A stretch of 64,000 nt of DNA, from NCBI GenBank assembly GCA_036881905.1, contig JBAJNN010000003.1:1-64000 (forward strand). The letters run 5' to 3'. The translations under genes and the position numbers were made by a program. Origin of the DNA: JBAJNN01 sp036881905 (GTDB lineage Bacteria; Pseudomonadota; Alphaproteobacteria; Rhizobiales; Im1). The notes beneath the pieces are model-generated. The model saw only the letters and a program-made list of their open reading frames with translations. It searched no databases and was not told the origin of the DNA. Position 1 is the first letter of the stretch; the number at the start of each line of letters is the position of its first letter. Below, in pieces: positions 9,244 through 19,179 of this stretch.

Positions 9244-9795
9244 GTGTGCGAGACGATGAACATGAGACCGAAGATAAAAATCTTCCAGCGTAAATCGAGC
9301 TATGATTATGAGGAACTCCTCTCATGCGCGCGCGGAGAACTGTTCGGTGACGGCAACGCCCAACTCCCGCTGCCGCCGATGCTGATGTTCGACTGGATCA
9401 AGACGGTTAGCGAAAGTGGTGGCCTCTATGGCAAGGGGCAGATTGTGGCGGAACTTGCAATCAAACGCGATCTGTGGTTCTTTCTGTGCCACTTTGCCGG
9501 CGATCCGGTGATGCCGGGATGTCTCGGCCTCGATGCTTTGTGGCAACTTTTGGGATTTTTCCTCGGTTGGTTGGGCGCGCCGGGCAAGGGGCGCGCATTG
9601 TCCGTGGGCGAAGTCAAGTTTTCCGGCATGGTGATTCCCTCAATCAAGAAAATCGAATATGTCGTAAACTTGAAAAAAATCATACAGCGCAAGCTGACGC
9701 TCGGCGTTGCCGACGGCATGTTGAAAGCGGACGGCAAGACCATCTATAAAGCCAAAGACTTAAGGGTCGGGCTGTTTGTCCCAAGCCATGCATAA
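9244..9795 (+). CDS. fabA: 3-hydroxydecanoyl-[ACP] dehydratase/isomerase
   Basis: A 183-residue bifunctional hotdog-fold enzyme that dehydrates 3-hydroxyacyl-ACP and isomerises trans-2- to cis-3-decenoyl-ACP, the branch point of unsaturated fatty acid synthesis. The catalytic His83 and Asp97 lie in CHFAGDPVMPGCLGLDALWQ. GTG at 9244 or ATG at 9256/9262 could be the start. First gene of the fabA-fabB-fabI operon (51 and 57 bp gaps). Confidence 0.96.
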   Translation: MCETMNMRPKIKIFQRKSSYDYEELLSCARGELFGDGNAQLPLPPMLMFDWIKTVSESGGLYGKGQIVAELAIKRDLWFFLCHFAGDPVMPGCLGLDALWQLLGFFLGWLGAPGKGRALSVGEVKFSGMVIPSIKKIEYVVNLKKIIQRKLTLGVADGMLKADGKTIYKAKDLRVGLFVPSHA

Positions 9796-9845
9796 GCTCT
9801 CAATCGTTATATCCGGATAGTTCCTTTTCAAGGAAAGGCCAGCCC

Positions 9846-11063
9846 GTGAGGCGCGTCGTCATAACAGGTATCGGTATCGTTTCGAGCATCGGCGACAATG
9901 CCGGAGAGGTTTTGTCCAGCCTGCGCGAGGCCCGCTCCGGTATCGTCAAGGCGCATGATTATGAGCGCCTCGGCTTCAAATGTCAGGTTCATGGCGCCCC
10001 TTCGCTCGATCCAGACCAGGTGCTTGAGCGCCGCCTGCGCCGCTTCATGGGCGACGGCGCGGCGTGGAACTCTATCGCCATGAGCGAGGCCATCGAGGAT
10101 GCCGGCCTTGAGCAGGGCGATATAAAAAATGAGCGCACCGGGTTGATCATGGGGTCCGGCGGTCCATCGACCCGCACGATTGTGGCCGCCGCCGACAAGA
10201 TCCGCGAGAAGACTCCGCGCCGTATCAGCTCGTTCGCGGTGCCGGCGGCGATGTCGAGCACCAATTCGGCGACTCTGTCGGTGCCGTTCGGCATTCGCGG
10301 CGCCAGCTATTCTATCTCTTCGGCCTGCTCGACTTCGGCCCATTGCATCGGCAACGGCGCCGAACTCATCCAATGGGGCAAGCAGGACATCGTTTTCGCC
10401 GGAGGGGGCGAAGAACTCGATTGGACGCTGTCGGCGCTGTTCGACGCCATGAGAGCCATGTCGACCCACTTCAACGACACTCCGCAAGCGGCTTCTAGGC
10501 CCTATGATGTCGATCGCGACGGTTTCGTGATCGCCGGCGGCGGCGGCGTCGTGGTGCTCGAAGAGCTTCAACATGCAAGGGCGCGCGGGGGCAAAATCTA
10601 CGCCGAACTCGTAGGCTACGGCGCAACCTCCGATGGTTTCGACATGGTGCAGCCTTCGGGCGAAGGCGCCGTGCGCTGTATGCGCCAGGCGCTGGCCGGC
10701 ACGGTCGAGCGTGTCGATTACATCAACCCCCACGCCACCGCGACCCCGATCGGCGATCCTTGCGAAATCAAGGCGATCCGCCAGGTTTTCGGCGACACGA
10801 TACCGCCGATTTCGGCGACCAAGGCGCTCACCGGTCACTCGCTCGGGGCGGCCGGAGTGCATGAGGCGATCTATTCCCTCCTTATGATGCATCATGGTTT
10901 TATTTGTAAGAGCGCGAATATCGAAACGCTTGATCCGGAATTCGCCGATATGCCGATCGTGCGCAAGCGCATCGACAATGCCGAGCTTAATCTTGTGCTA
11001 TCGAACAGTTTCGGCTTCGGGGGCACTAATGCATCGCTGGTTTTTCAGCGTTACATCGATTGA
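9846..11063 (+). CDS. fabB: 3-oxoacyl-[ACP] synthase I
   Basis: A 405-residue condensing enzyme that elongates cis-3-decenoyl-ACP after FabA. The Cys-His-His triad is present: Cys161 in SISSACSTSAHC, one His in INPHATATPIGD and the other in LTGHSLGAAGVHE. The GTG at 9846 begins with MRRVVITGIGIVSSIG, the normal N-terminus. Middle gene of the fab operon. Confidence 0.97.
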   Translation: MRRVVITGIGIVSSIGDNAGEVLSSLREARSGIVKAHDYERLGFKCQVHGAPSLDPDQVLERRLRRFMGDGAAWNSIAMSEAIEDAGLEQGDIKNERTGLIMGSGGPSTRTIVAAADKIREKTPRRISSFAVPAAMSSTNSATLSVPFGIRGASYSISSACSTSAHCIGNGAELIQWGKQDIVFAGGGEELDWTLSALFDAMRAMSTHFNDTPQAASRPYDVDRDGFVIAGGGGVVVLEELQHARARGGKIYAELVGYGATSDGFDMVQPSGEGAVRCMRQALAGTVERVDYINPHATATPIGDPCEIKAIRQVFGDTIPPISATKALTGHSLGAAGVHEAIYSLLMMHHGFICKSANIETLDPEFADMPIVRKRIDNAELNLVLSNSFGFGGTNASLVFQRYID

Positions 11064-11119
11064 TCCCCCGCGCCGGAGGCAGACCGGGTCGGAAAGATAT
11101 TGGGAGGCGATAGACGCGA

Positions 11120-11953
11120 ATGACTTCTCAAACCAACGGGCTGATGAAGGGCAAACGCGGTTTGATCATGGGGGTCGCCAATGATCATTCGATCGCCTGG
11201 GGGATTGCGCGCGCGTTGCATCGCGAAGGCGGCGAGCTGGCCCTGACCTATCAGGGCGAAGCCTTCGGCCGCCGGGTCAGGCCGTTGGCGAAAGCGTTGC
11301 AGAGCCGGCTCATTCTGCCCTGCGACGTTGAAGACATCGCCTCTCTCAATGCGGTTTTCGCCGAAATTCGCCATGTCTGGGGTGGTCTCGATTTCGTGGT
11401 GCATGCGATCGCTTATTCCGACAAGGATGAGCTGAAGGGTCTTTACGCCGACACCACGCGGGAGAATTTTCAGCGCACCATGCTGATTTCCTGTTTCTCC
11501 CTAACCGAGATCGTCAAGCGCGCGGCGCCGCTGATGCCCGATGGCGGCTCTGTCGTGACGCTGACCTATGGCGGTTCAGGCCGCGTCATGCCGAACTACA
11601 ATGTCATGGGGGTCGCCAAGGCCGCGCTTGAGGCCAGCGTGCGCTATCTGGCCATCGATTTCGGCGCGCGCAATATCCGCATCAACGCCATTTCCGCAGG
11701 CCCGGTCCGCACGCTGGCCGGCTCGGGCGTGGCCGATGCCCGCGCCATGTTCAATTATCACGCCAAACACGCGCCATTGGAACGTTCGATCACCATAGAC
11801 GATATCGGCAGCGCCGGGCTTTATCTGCTGTCAGACCTCTCAGCGGGCGTCACCGGTGAAATTCACTATGTCGATTGCGGCTATAATATCATCTCCATGC
11901 CGCAGCCAGTCGCGCTCAGGCGCGAGACCGGAGAGGGTGAAGCTTACGAGTAA
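11120..11953 (+). CDS. fabI: Enoyl-[ACP] reductase (NADH)
   Basis: A 277-residue short-chain dehydrogenase that reduces the enoyl-ACP double bond at the end of each elongation cycle. It has the FabI-type cofactor loop GVANDHSIAWGIA (residues 18-30) and the active-site pattern Y-N-V-M-G-V-A-K, the Y-x6-K of FabI. FabI proteins are triclosan targets. Encoded with fabA and fabB, so this strain makes unsaturated fatty acids by the anaerobic FabA/FabB route. Confidence 0.96.
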   Translation: MTSQTNGLMKGKRGLIMGVANDHSIAWGIARALHREGGELALTYQGEAFGRRVRPLAKALQSRLILPCDVEDIASLNAVFAEIRHVWGGLDFVVHAIAYSDKDELKGLYADTTRENFQRTMLISCFSLTEIVKRAAPLMPDGGSVVTLTYGGSGRVMPNYNVMGVAKAALEASVRYLAIDFGARNIRINAISAGPVRTLAGSGVADARAMFNYHAKHAPLERSITIDDIGSAGLYLLSDLSAGVTGEIHYVDCGYNIISMPQPVALRRETGEGEAYE

Positions 11954-12322
11954 CAGCTATGTTTCGGCGCATGGCTCGTTAGGGCCGGTTGACGTTTAGG
12001 ATTTGGAGCGCGGTATGAGCGCAAATCGTGAAAGTCTCAAGGAGCGCAATGGCACCGAGAAGGGCCTTGGCCTTTTGCTTTGAGCTTCCGCGACGCCAAA
12101 ATGGACGATTTTCGCCGTATCCCGATCGGACGGTTGCGGATTTTCCCCCTAAACAGCGCGTCAAGGCCCTCATTCCGGAGTGCGCCGTGGCCGCGCTTTT
12201 CTCCCGTCCCAAGAGAAAACCCGTCTCGCGGGCCCCCCGTGCCCTGACCTTAAACGTCGACAGACCCTAGTCACCGGGATTTTTCAAGACGCCCGCCCGG
12301 CCGACCCCTCGGAAACGTTGTT
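11954..12322. other. Convergent intergenic region fabI/pnp, no gene seen
   Basis: 369 bp between the fabI and pnp stop codons. Short open frames on both strands have no recognisable content. I find no convincing hairpin plus T-run. Confidence 0.5.
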
Positions 12323-14449
12323 TCAGCCGACCGCCTTTCCGGCAGGGCCGATATCCTCCCCCGTATTCTGATTGACGACTTTCATCGACAGGCGGACCTT
12401 GCCGCGGCTGTCGAAACTTAACAGCTTGACCTTGACCGTATCGCCCTCCTTGACGACCTCGCCGACCGTCTTTGGACGGTTTCGGGACAATTCCGAGATA
12501 TGAACCAGACCGTCCCTGGAACCGAAGAAATTCACGAACGCCCCGAAATCGACAATTTTGACAACCTTGCCATCGTAAATTTCGCCGACTTCCGGCTCCG
12601 CCGTGATGGAACGAATCCATTTGACGGCGGAGTTGATGGCCGAATTGTCCGCCGAGGCGATCTTGACCGCGCCGTCTTCGCCAATGTCGATTTTGGTTCC
12701 GGTCTTCTCCACAATCTCACGGATCACCTTGCCGCCGGCGCCGATCACATCGCGGATTTTGTCGACCGGAATGGCAATCACCTCAATGCGTGGTGCATGT
12801 TCGCCAAGCTCCGGACGAGCCTCGCCAAGGGCCTTGGCCATCTCGCCTAGAATGCGCATTCGCCCTTCAAGGGCCTGGTCGAGGGCGGTTCGCATGATCT
12901 CCTCGGAGATACCGGCGATTTTGATATCCATCTGCAGGGATGTTATGCCGGTTCGGGTTCCCGCAACCTTGAAATCCATATCGCCAAGATGATCCTCATC
13001 GCCTAAGATATCGGACAGAATGGCGAAGCGGTCCCCCTCCTTGATCAGCCCCATGGCGATGCCGGCCACCGGACGGGCCAGCGGCACGCCGGCGTCCATC
13101 AGCGAGAGCGACGCGCCACAAACCGTGGCCATGGAAGACGAACCGTTCGATTCGGTAATCTCCGAGACCACGCGAATGGTGTAGGGGAAGCGGTCTTTAG
13201 AAGGCAGAACCGGGCGGATGGCCCGCCAGGCCAGCTTGCCATGACCGACCTCGCGCCGGCCGGTGAAACCGATACGACCGGTCTCGCCTACGCTGTAGGG
13301 CGGAAAATTATAATGCAGGAGGAACGATTCCTTGTAGGTGCCGTTCAGCGCATCGATAAATTGTTCGTCCTCGCCGGTTCCAAGCGTCGTGAACACCATG
13401 GCCTGGGTCTCGCCGCGGGTGAACAGAGCGGTACCGTGAACCCTCGGGACAATGCCGGTCTGACAGGAAATACCGCGAATCTCTTCCAAAGAGCGCCCGT
13501 CGATTCGCGTTCCGGTTTGGAGAATATTGCCGCGCACGATTTCTTTTTCGATCGTCTTGAAAGACTCGCTAATGGCGGCCTGATCGGTATCCGCTCCGAA
13601 ATCCGGATCGTCGAGGCTCCTCTGCCGGATCGCGCCGATGGCGTCGCGACGTTCTCTTTTGTCTGCGATCCGGTAAGCCGTCATCAAATCGGATGCGACC
13701 TTCTCTCTGAGCATCCGGGCGATGGGTTTGCTCTCATCGGCCGAAGGTTCAATATCGCGGGGCGGGGCGGCGGCCTGCTCGGCCAGGCGCGCGATTGCAT
13801 CGAGAACCGGCTGGAAGCCGTTGTGCCCGAACATGACGGCGCCCAGCATGACGTCTTCGGACAACTCCCGGGCTTGCGATTCGACCATCAAGACAGCCTC
13901 GGCGGTTCCGGCGACGATCAGATCGAGCGCGGCATCCTCCATCTCGTCGAGTGTCGGGTTGAGCACATAGTCGCCGTTTTCGTAACCGACACGGGCGGCC
14001 CCGAGAGGCCCTGGAAATGGGATACCGGAAAGGGCCAATGCCGCGGACGCCGCGATCATGGCGACAATGTCGGGGTCATTCTCCATATCGTGGGAAAGCA
14101 CGGTGGCGATCACTTGGGTTTCGCAGCGGAAATCTTTCGCGAATAACGGGCGAATCGGCCGGTCGATCAGCCGCGAGACAAGAGTTTCCTTTTCGCTCGG
14201 ACGGCCTTCGCGCTTAAAAAAACCACCGGGAATTTTACCGGCGGCATAGGTCTTTTCCTGGTAATTGACCGTCAGAGGAAAAAAATCGATCCCGGCTTTC
14301 GGCGATTTCTCGGCAACGGCGGTGGCAAGAACGCAGGTCTCGCCATAGCTGGCCATGACCGCCCCATCAGCCTGACGGGCGATCCGTCCGGCTTCGAGTT
14401 TGAGCCGTCGCCCCCCCCATTCGATTTCCTCGGTACGGACGTTGAACAT
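12323..14449 (-). CDS. pnp: Polyribonucleotide nucleotidyltransferase (PNPase)
   Basis: A 708-residue phosphorolytic 3'-5' exoribonuclease. Two RNase PH domains (N-terminal third and ~320-550) are followed by a KH domain (VDKIRDVIGAGGKVIREIVE) and an S1 domain (VKIVDFGAFVNFFGSRDGLVHISEL). The FFGSRDGLVH segment and the GIPFPGPLGAARVGY region are typical. It trims mRNA and tRNA with the RNA degradosome. Last gene of the nusA-infB supercluster, 150 bp downstream of rpsO, the classic arrangement. Confidence 0.98.
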   Translation of the reverse strand: MFNVRTEEIEWGGRRLKLEAGRIARQADGAVMASYGETCVLATAVAEKSPKAGIDFFPLTVNYQEKTYAAGKIPGGFFKREGRPSEKETLVSRLIDRPIRPLFAKDFRCETQVIATVLSHDMENDPDIVAMIAASAALALSGIPFPGPLGAARVGYENGDYVLNPTLDEMEDAALDLIVAGTAEAVLMVESQARELSEDVMLGAVMFGHNGFQPVLDAIARLAEQAAAPPRDIEPSADESKPIARMLREKVASDLMTAYRIADKRERRDAIGAIRQRSLDDPDFGADTDQAAISESFKTIEKEIVRGNILQTGTRIDGRSLEEIRGISCQTGIVPRVHGTALFTRGETQAMVFTTLGTGEDEQFIDALNGTYKESFLLHYNFPPYSVGETGRIGFTGRREVGHGKLAWRAIRPVLPSKDRFPYTIRVVSEITESNGSSSMATVCGASLSLMDAGVPLARPVAGIAMGLIKEGDRFAILSDILGDEDHLGDMDFKVAGTRTGITSLQMDIKIAGISEEIMRTALDQALEGRMRILGEMAKALGEARPELGEHAPRIEVIAIPVDKIRDVIGAGGKVIREIVEKTGTKIDIGEDGAVKIASADNSAINSAVKWIRSITAEPEVGEIYDGKVVKIVDFGAFVNFFGSRDGLVHISELSRNRPKTVGEVVKEGDTVKVKLLSFDSRGKVRLSMKVVNQNTGEDIGPAGKAVG

Positions 14450-14599
14450 TGGCGATCCCTTTTTATAAAAGCCCTCTTGGCAGGCCTTGCCTTACGATCT
14501 TTGACGCCATAAGGGAAGCGACACTGTTGCGGGCTGGTTAAAATAACGGCCCCATTGCCATCCTTCGCAAGGGGTGCGAAAACCACGACTTTCCAAAGA

Positions 14600-14869
14600 T
14601 CAGCGGCGCAGGCCCAGCCTCGCGATCAAGCTGCGGTAACGCTCCTCATCATGGTTTTTGACATAGTCGAGAATCTTACGACGCTGGCCGACCATCTTGA
14701 GAAGCCCACGGCGAGAATGATTGTCTTTTTTGTGAGTTTTGAAATGCAATGTCAAATTTTTGATCCGCTCGGTGAGAATCGCGACCTGAACCTCCGGCGA
14801 GCCGGTGTCGTTCACGGCGGTGGCGAACTCGCCGATGAGTTCGTGTTTACGTTCTTGTGTGATCGACAT
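14600..14869 (-). CDS. rpsO: 30S ribosomal protein S15
   Basis: 89 residues, the standard length. Signature segments: EFATAVNDTGSPEVQVAILTERI, LTLHFKTHKKDNHSRRGLL and KILDYVKNHDEERYRSLIA. Binds the 16S rRNA central domain and organises platform assembly. Lies between the truB remnant and pnp. Confidence 0.98.
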   Translation of the reverse strand: MSITQERKHELIGEFATAVNDTGSPEVQVAILTERIKNLTLHFKTHKKDNHSRRGLLKMVGQRRKILDYVKNHDEERYRSLIARLGLRR

Positions 14870-14884
14870 CGATCGAAAAACTCC

Positions 14885-15340
14885 TTAGCTTATCTCAAGC
14901 TGGCCTTGAAAAGGTCAGGTCCCGTGTTTGCAAACACACTTTCGGACTTTGATCCCTCCGGTACCCGCCGCCGACGGAGGAGGGTCATATCGCATCCACG
15001 CATGATAACGCCCTGCCCACTCGAATGCGGGCAACTTGCCCATTGTCCGTCAACAGCCAACGCCGGGATGTCGTCCAGCGCGGTTGCGACGCGACAGGGG
15101 GAACTTCCGTAAAAACCCTGCAAACTCGCATCTTCGCGAATATTCCCAATGAGCTATATGACGCGAATTTTTCGCGTTCTTCCAAAGACATTGCGGTATC
15201 GACGGCAACCGGACCATTTTATGCGCCCCGGCGCCGAAGCGCGGCCAGAATAGCCTAAAGGCCACGGGCCAAGCCCATGATGGGGGCAAGCGGTCTTTGG
15301 GTACACGAATCATTGCCTCTATGCAAGTCAATATATGTGT
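14885..15340 (-). pseudogene. truB: Remnant of truB (tRNA pseudouridine-55 synthase), N-terminally deleted and frameshifted
   Basis: Only ~500 bp separate rbfA and rpsO, where a ~900-bp truB is expected in this gene order. On the minus strand, pieces of the TruB C-terminal half appear in the right order but in different frames: GLARGL (15278-15258; cf. RSLARDLG), GAGAHKMVRL (from 15235; cf. GCGAHVxALRR), DTAMSLEEREKF (~15209-15160; cf. DAISLEKLE), ALDDIPALA (15081-15055) and, shifted, LTDNGQVARIRVGRAL (15056-15007). The N-terminal catalytic region with the GTLDP-type Asp motif is gone. The pieces and the synteny together make a decayed truB much likelier than chance. A second truB elsewhere is possible. 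Confidence 0.82.
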
Positions 15341-15371
15341 CGGACACTCTTTCAGCCGTTCCATCCACGAC

Positions 15372-15806
15372 TCACAAGCCTTCGAGATCGCGCATCACCT
15401 CGGGACGTGCGAGAAGCGCATCAATCTTTTGTGCGTAATCGATCGAGTGATCGAGACGAAAGCGCAAATGGGGAAGGAATTTAAGCCGAATTCTGGTGGC
15501 AAGCGCGGCGCGAATGCACTTGGCGGCGCGCTCCAACGCTTCGAGAACCACCCTCGGATCATGATGCGCAAAAACCCTGATATAAACGGTCGCATGTCTG
15601 AGATCCCGAGAGATCGTCACCTCAAGCACCGTGACGCTATGCTCCTCAAGGGTGGGATCGCCGATGTCATTGCGAGCGAATATATCTGCTAGAGCATGAC
15701 GAATCGTCTCGCCGACGCGCAATTGCCTCTGGCTGGAGGGCACGGCTTGCCTCATGTCGGGAATCGTCCCCTCGTGTCTCATGCAACCCTCGACTTTCGC
15801 CGCCAA
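15372..15806 (-). CDS. rbfA: Ribosome-binding factor A
   Basis: A 144-residue KH-like 16S rRNA maturation factor acting on the small-subunit precursor. Recognised by SQRQLRVGETIRHALADIFAR at the N-terminus, SVTVLEVTISRDLRHATVYI in the middle and LKFLPHLRFRLDHSIDYAQKI near the end. Directly downstream of infB (46 bp), as usual; the next gene, truB, is decayed. Confidence 0.96.
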   Translation of the reverse strand: MAAKVEGCMRHEGTIPDMRQAVPSSQRQLRVGETIRHALADIFARNDIGDPTLEEHSVTVLEVTISRDLRHATVYIRVFAHHDPRVVLEALERAAKCIRAALATRIRLKFLPHLRFRLDHSIDYAQKIDALLARPEVMRDLEGL

Positions 15807-15852
15807 TAACCGGCCCCGCGCGACCGGCCGGCCGGTTTTAAGCGCTCAAGCC

Positions 15853-18492
15853 TCACAATTTACGTGCGACCTTTTCCAGTTTATAGCATTCCACAACATC
15901 ACCTTGTCGCATATCCTGATAATTGGCAAAGGCCATGCCGCAATCCTGCCCAGCGGCAACCTCGCGGACCTCGTCCTTAAACCGTTTGAGCGAGGATAAC
16001 GCGCCTTCGTGAATCACGACATCGTCACGGATAAGGCGCACATTTTCTCTCGCCCGAACCACGCCTTCACTCACGCGGCAGCCCGCAACCTTGCCGATCT
16101 TGGACACCGAGAAGATTTCCGCAATCTCGGCATTGCCGAGGAAACGTTCGCGCACCGCCGGCGACAGCATACCCTCCATAGCGGCTCTTATATCATCGGC
16201 TAGACCGTAAATGACAGTATAATACCGTATCTCCACGCCTACCCGTTCGGCCGCCTCGCGGGCCTGTCTGTTGGCGCGCACGTTAAAGGCCAGAATGAGC
16301 GCGTTTGAGGCCGCGGCCAGAGTCACATCCGATTCGGAGACGCCACCGACACCATGGAATATGGCGCGGGCGCGGATTTCCTCATTGCCCAGTTTCTCAA
16401 GCGTCTGAACAATGGCTTCGGCGGAGCCCTGGACATCGGCCTTGACGAGAACCGGCAGCTCTTTTCGCGTTCCGTCCCGAAGCTGGTTCATCATCTGTTC
16501 AAGCGAGATATGCGCCGCTGTCGTTCCTTTTATCTCGCGACGCTTGCGCTCGCGGTAGGCGGTGATTTCCCGGGCGCGCTGCTCATTGGCGACAATGACG
16601 AACGAATCGCCGGCCCGCGGCGCGGCATTGAGGCCCAGAATCTCCACCGGCACCGACGGCCCGGCATGATCCACATTCACGCCGCGATCATTGGTCAGGG
16701 CGCGAACCCGCCCCCAGGACGATCCGGCAACCACAATATCCCCGATCCGCAAGGTTCCACGCTGGACCAAAACCGTAGCGACGCAACCGCGGCCCTTATC
16801 GAGCTCAGCCTCGATCACCGCGCCGTCGGCCGGGCGATCCGGGTTGGCTTTAAGCTCAAGCATTTCCGCTTGCAGCACAATCGCATCGAGAAGCCGGTCC
16901 AGATTGATGCGTTTGATCGCGGAAATCTCGACTTCGAGCACCTCGCCCCCCATGCTTTCCAACACCATCCCATGTTGCAAAAGCTCGCGGCGCACATGCT
17001 GGGGATCGGCGTCGGGTTTGTCGATCTTGTTGATCGCCACCACGATCGGCGCCTGCGCGGCGCGGGCGTGACCGATCGCCTCGATTGTCTGCGGCATTAC
17101 ACCGTCATCGGCGGCGACGACTAAAACCACAATATCGGTTATTTTGGCCCCGCGCGCGCGCATGGACGCGAAGGCTTCATGGCCGGGGGTGTCGATGAAG
17201 GTGATCGCGCCCGCGCTGGCTTCAACCTGATAGGCGCCGATATGCTGGGTTATGCCGCCAGCCTCGCCGGTGACGATATCCGCCTTGCGAATGGCGTCGA
17301 GAAGCGACGTCTTGCCGTGGTCAACATGGCCCATAACGGTAATAACCGGTGTGCGCGGACGTAGCTCCTCCGGGCGGTCGTCCTCTCCCATCAAACCGAT
17401 TTCAACATCGGCCTCGCGAACACGTTTGACCCGGTGCCCCATTTCCCCGGCGACAAGCTCGGCGGTATCGGCGTCGATGACGTCATTGATCTTAAGCATT
17501 TGGCCTTGTTTCATGAGCAGCTTTATCACATCGACAGCGCGCTCGGCCATACGATTGGCAAGATCTTGAATCATAATGGCCTCGGGCAAAACCACCTCGC
17601 GCGATATTTTCTCGCGCGGCTGATCGATACGCGCTCCCTGCCGCTTCTGGCGCTCCTGGCGGCGGCGAAGAGAGGCCAATGAGCGTTCGCGGGCCTCATC
17701 GCCCTCAAGAGCATTGGTGATGGTGAGCCGACCACGGCGGCGTTCGACATGGCCTTTGGCGCGTACCGACGGCTTGTCCTCGCGCCGTGAAGCGCCGCGG
17801 CGCGTGGACGGTTTTTCCTCTCTCTTTCCGGCGAGTTCGGGTGGTGCGGCCAATTTGGACCTGTTGGGAGCAGGCGTCGGCTCGGCTGTCCCCTGCTCGG
17901 CTGTCGCCTCTGGCGCCGATGGCGCGGCCTCTACCTCATTTCCGCGGGCAGAGGGTGTTTTTCCCGTGGTTTTTACGGTTTCAAGGTGCTCGGTTTCGGC
18001 GGCCGCCTTTTCTTTCGCAAGACGCTCGGCTCTTTCATACTCGCCGCGTTGGCGATTTTTTTCCTCAGCCCGTTTTTGCTCTTCAAAAGCATATTGGCGC
18101 GCTTCCGACAGCGCGCGCGCGCGCGCATCCCTCTCCCCGTCGGTCAGATCCCGCAAAAGCCGGCCCGAATACCCGCCGTTGGATGAAGACGGCGCGGGCC
18201 GGCGGCGTGGCGATTTGGTTGACGGCCGGGGAGAGGCGGCGGCTTTGGCCGTACTCGCCGTAGCGGCGGCGCGCGCGACGGAAACAGCGGTCTCGGCCCG
18301 CTCAATAGCCGGTTTGCCATTCTTCCCCGGCTTGGCGACAAACCGCTTGCGCTTTCTTTCGACGACCACCTGTTTGGAACGGCCATGCGAGAAGTTCTGG
18401 CGCACGCGTCCCTGCTCGATGGTGCGGCGCACACTCAGCGTACCGGCGCCCCGGGATGTTCTGCCATCATGTGTACTCAGTGTTCCGCTCAT
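15853..18492 (-). CDS. infB: Translation initiation factor IF-2
   Basis: An 879-residue GTPase that places initiator tRNA on the 30S subunit. A long charged, Ala/Arg/Glu-rich N-terminal extension (residues ~1-290) is typical of alphaproteobacterial IF-2. The G-domain has G1 GHVDHGKTSLLD, G3 DTPGHEAF and G4 NKIDKPDAD, followed by the C-terminal IF-2 domains. The start overlaps the ylxR stop by ATGA, so translation is likely coupled. Confidence 0.98.
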   Translation of the reverse strand: MSGTLSTHDGRTSRGAGTLSVRRTIEQGRVRQNFSHGRSKQVVVERKRKRFVAKPGKNGKPAIERAETAVSVARAAATASTAKAAASPRPSTKSPRRRPAPSSSNGGYSGRLLRDLTDGERDARARALSEARQYAFEEQKRAEEKNRQRGEYERAERLAKEKAAAETEHLETVKTTGKTPSARGNEVEAAPSAPEATAEQGTAEPTPAPNRSKLAAPPELAGKREEKPSTRRGASRREDKPSVRAKGHVERRRGRLTITNALEGDEARERSLASLRRRQERQKRQGARIDQPREKISREVVLPEAIMIQDLANRMAERAVDVIKLLMKQGQMLKINDVIDADTAELVAGEMGHRVKRVREADVEIGLMGEDDRPEELRPRTPVITVMGHVDHGKTSLLDAIRKADIVTGEAGGITQHIGAYQVEASAGAITFIDTPGHEAFASMRARGAKITDIVVLVVAADDGVMPQTIEAIGHARAAQAPIVVAINKIDKPDADPQHVRRELLQHGMVLESMGGEVLEVEISAIKRINLDRLLDAIVLQAEMLELKANPDRPADGAVIEAELDKGRGCVATVLVQRGTLRIGDIVVAGSSWGRVRALTNDRGVNVDHAGPSVPVEILGLNAAPRAGDSFVIVANEQRAREITAYRERKRREIKGTTAAHISLEQMMNQLRDGTRKELPVLVKADVQGSAEAIVQTLEKLGNEEIRARAIFHGVGGVSESDVTLAAASNALILAFNVRANRQAREAAERVGVEIRYYTVIYGLADDIRAAMEGMLSPAVRERFLGNAEIAEIFSVSKIGKVAGCRVSEGVVRARENVRLIRDDVVIHEGALSSLKRFKDEVREVAAGQDCGMAFANYQDMRQGDVVECYKLEKVARKL

Positions 18493-19169
18493 TGCCCGAC
18501 GGCTCCCGCAAGCCTGGCCGGCCTTTGACGTTTGGGCCGGTAAGCCTGATATTTGCGGGCGGACGTTAGGAATATTTCCGTCAGTCTCCCCGCGCTCATG
18601 CCCGCATATAGCACATTTATACCGCCCAAGGCCAACCTGATTTCAGCCAAATCGAACGCGATGACGCGTTCGACCTTGTTTTCGGAGTGTCTTTCGATAC
18701 GCTGGAGATGCTCGCCTCCGCCATCGACGGTCCGGTCCCGCGCCTCGACCAGCGCGACGACCTTGCCCGCGGCAACAGCTTCGGTGAGCTTTTTGAAGCT
18801 CGCGCACACCAAACCCGCCCGATCGGCGAGATTAAAGCAGTCCAAAGCCTGTTTGCCGAGGAGAAGGCCGACATGATCGGGCAAATCCGGCCGCACCGTC
18901 ACCGGGCGGCGAAACCCGCGGGCGAAATACCCGCCCCTTCCGGCCTTGACAATTATATCATGACGCGCGCCGACCCAGCCCCCACGCCCGGACAAGCGAC
19001 ATTCTAGATCCGGAGCAACCCCGTGGTCCGGCGACAAAGCGAAACGAATCGACGCCGTTTTTGCTCGCGCCGGGCGTGTCACGATGCGAGCTTGCGCTCG
19101 CACATCCGCCTCACACGGCTTTTTTGCGTCAGTGTTTTTTATGGCGCGAGCATTGCCTGATGCCATCAT
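18489..19169 (-). CDS. ylxR: YlxR/DUF448 RNA-binding protein
   Basis: About 226 residues from the ATG at 19169, chosen because it lies just past the nusA stop; the longer open frame runs back into nusA. The N-terminal half is the YlxR domain (RIVTRPARAKTASIRFALSP, LSGRGGWVGARHD). The second half resembles the L7Ae-like domain found fused in alphaproteobacteria (residues roughly 110-210). The first conserved Cys of the usual RTCIVTR motif is replaced (ARIVTR). Between nusA and infB, the conserved place. Confidence 0.85.
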   Translation of the reverse strand: MMASGNARAIKNTDAKKPCEADVRAQARIVTRPARAKTASIRFALSPDHGVAPDLECRLSGRGGWVGARHDIIVKAGRGGYFARGFRRPVTVRPDLPDHVGLLLGKQALDCFNLADRAGLVCASFKKLTEAVAAGKVVALVEARDRTVDGGGEHLQRIERHSENKVERVIAFDLAEIRLALGGINVLYAGMSAGRLTEIFLTSARKYQAYRPKRQRPARLAGAVGQ

Positions 19170-19179
19170 CCGTGACAGA

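Noticed and set aside
9828..10895. 355-codon minus-strand frame opposite fabB
   Set aside because: Antisense shadow of fabB.
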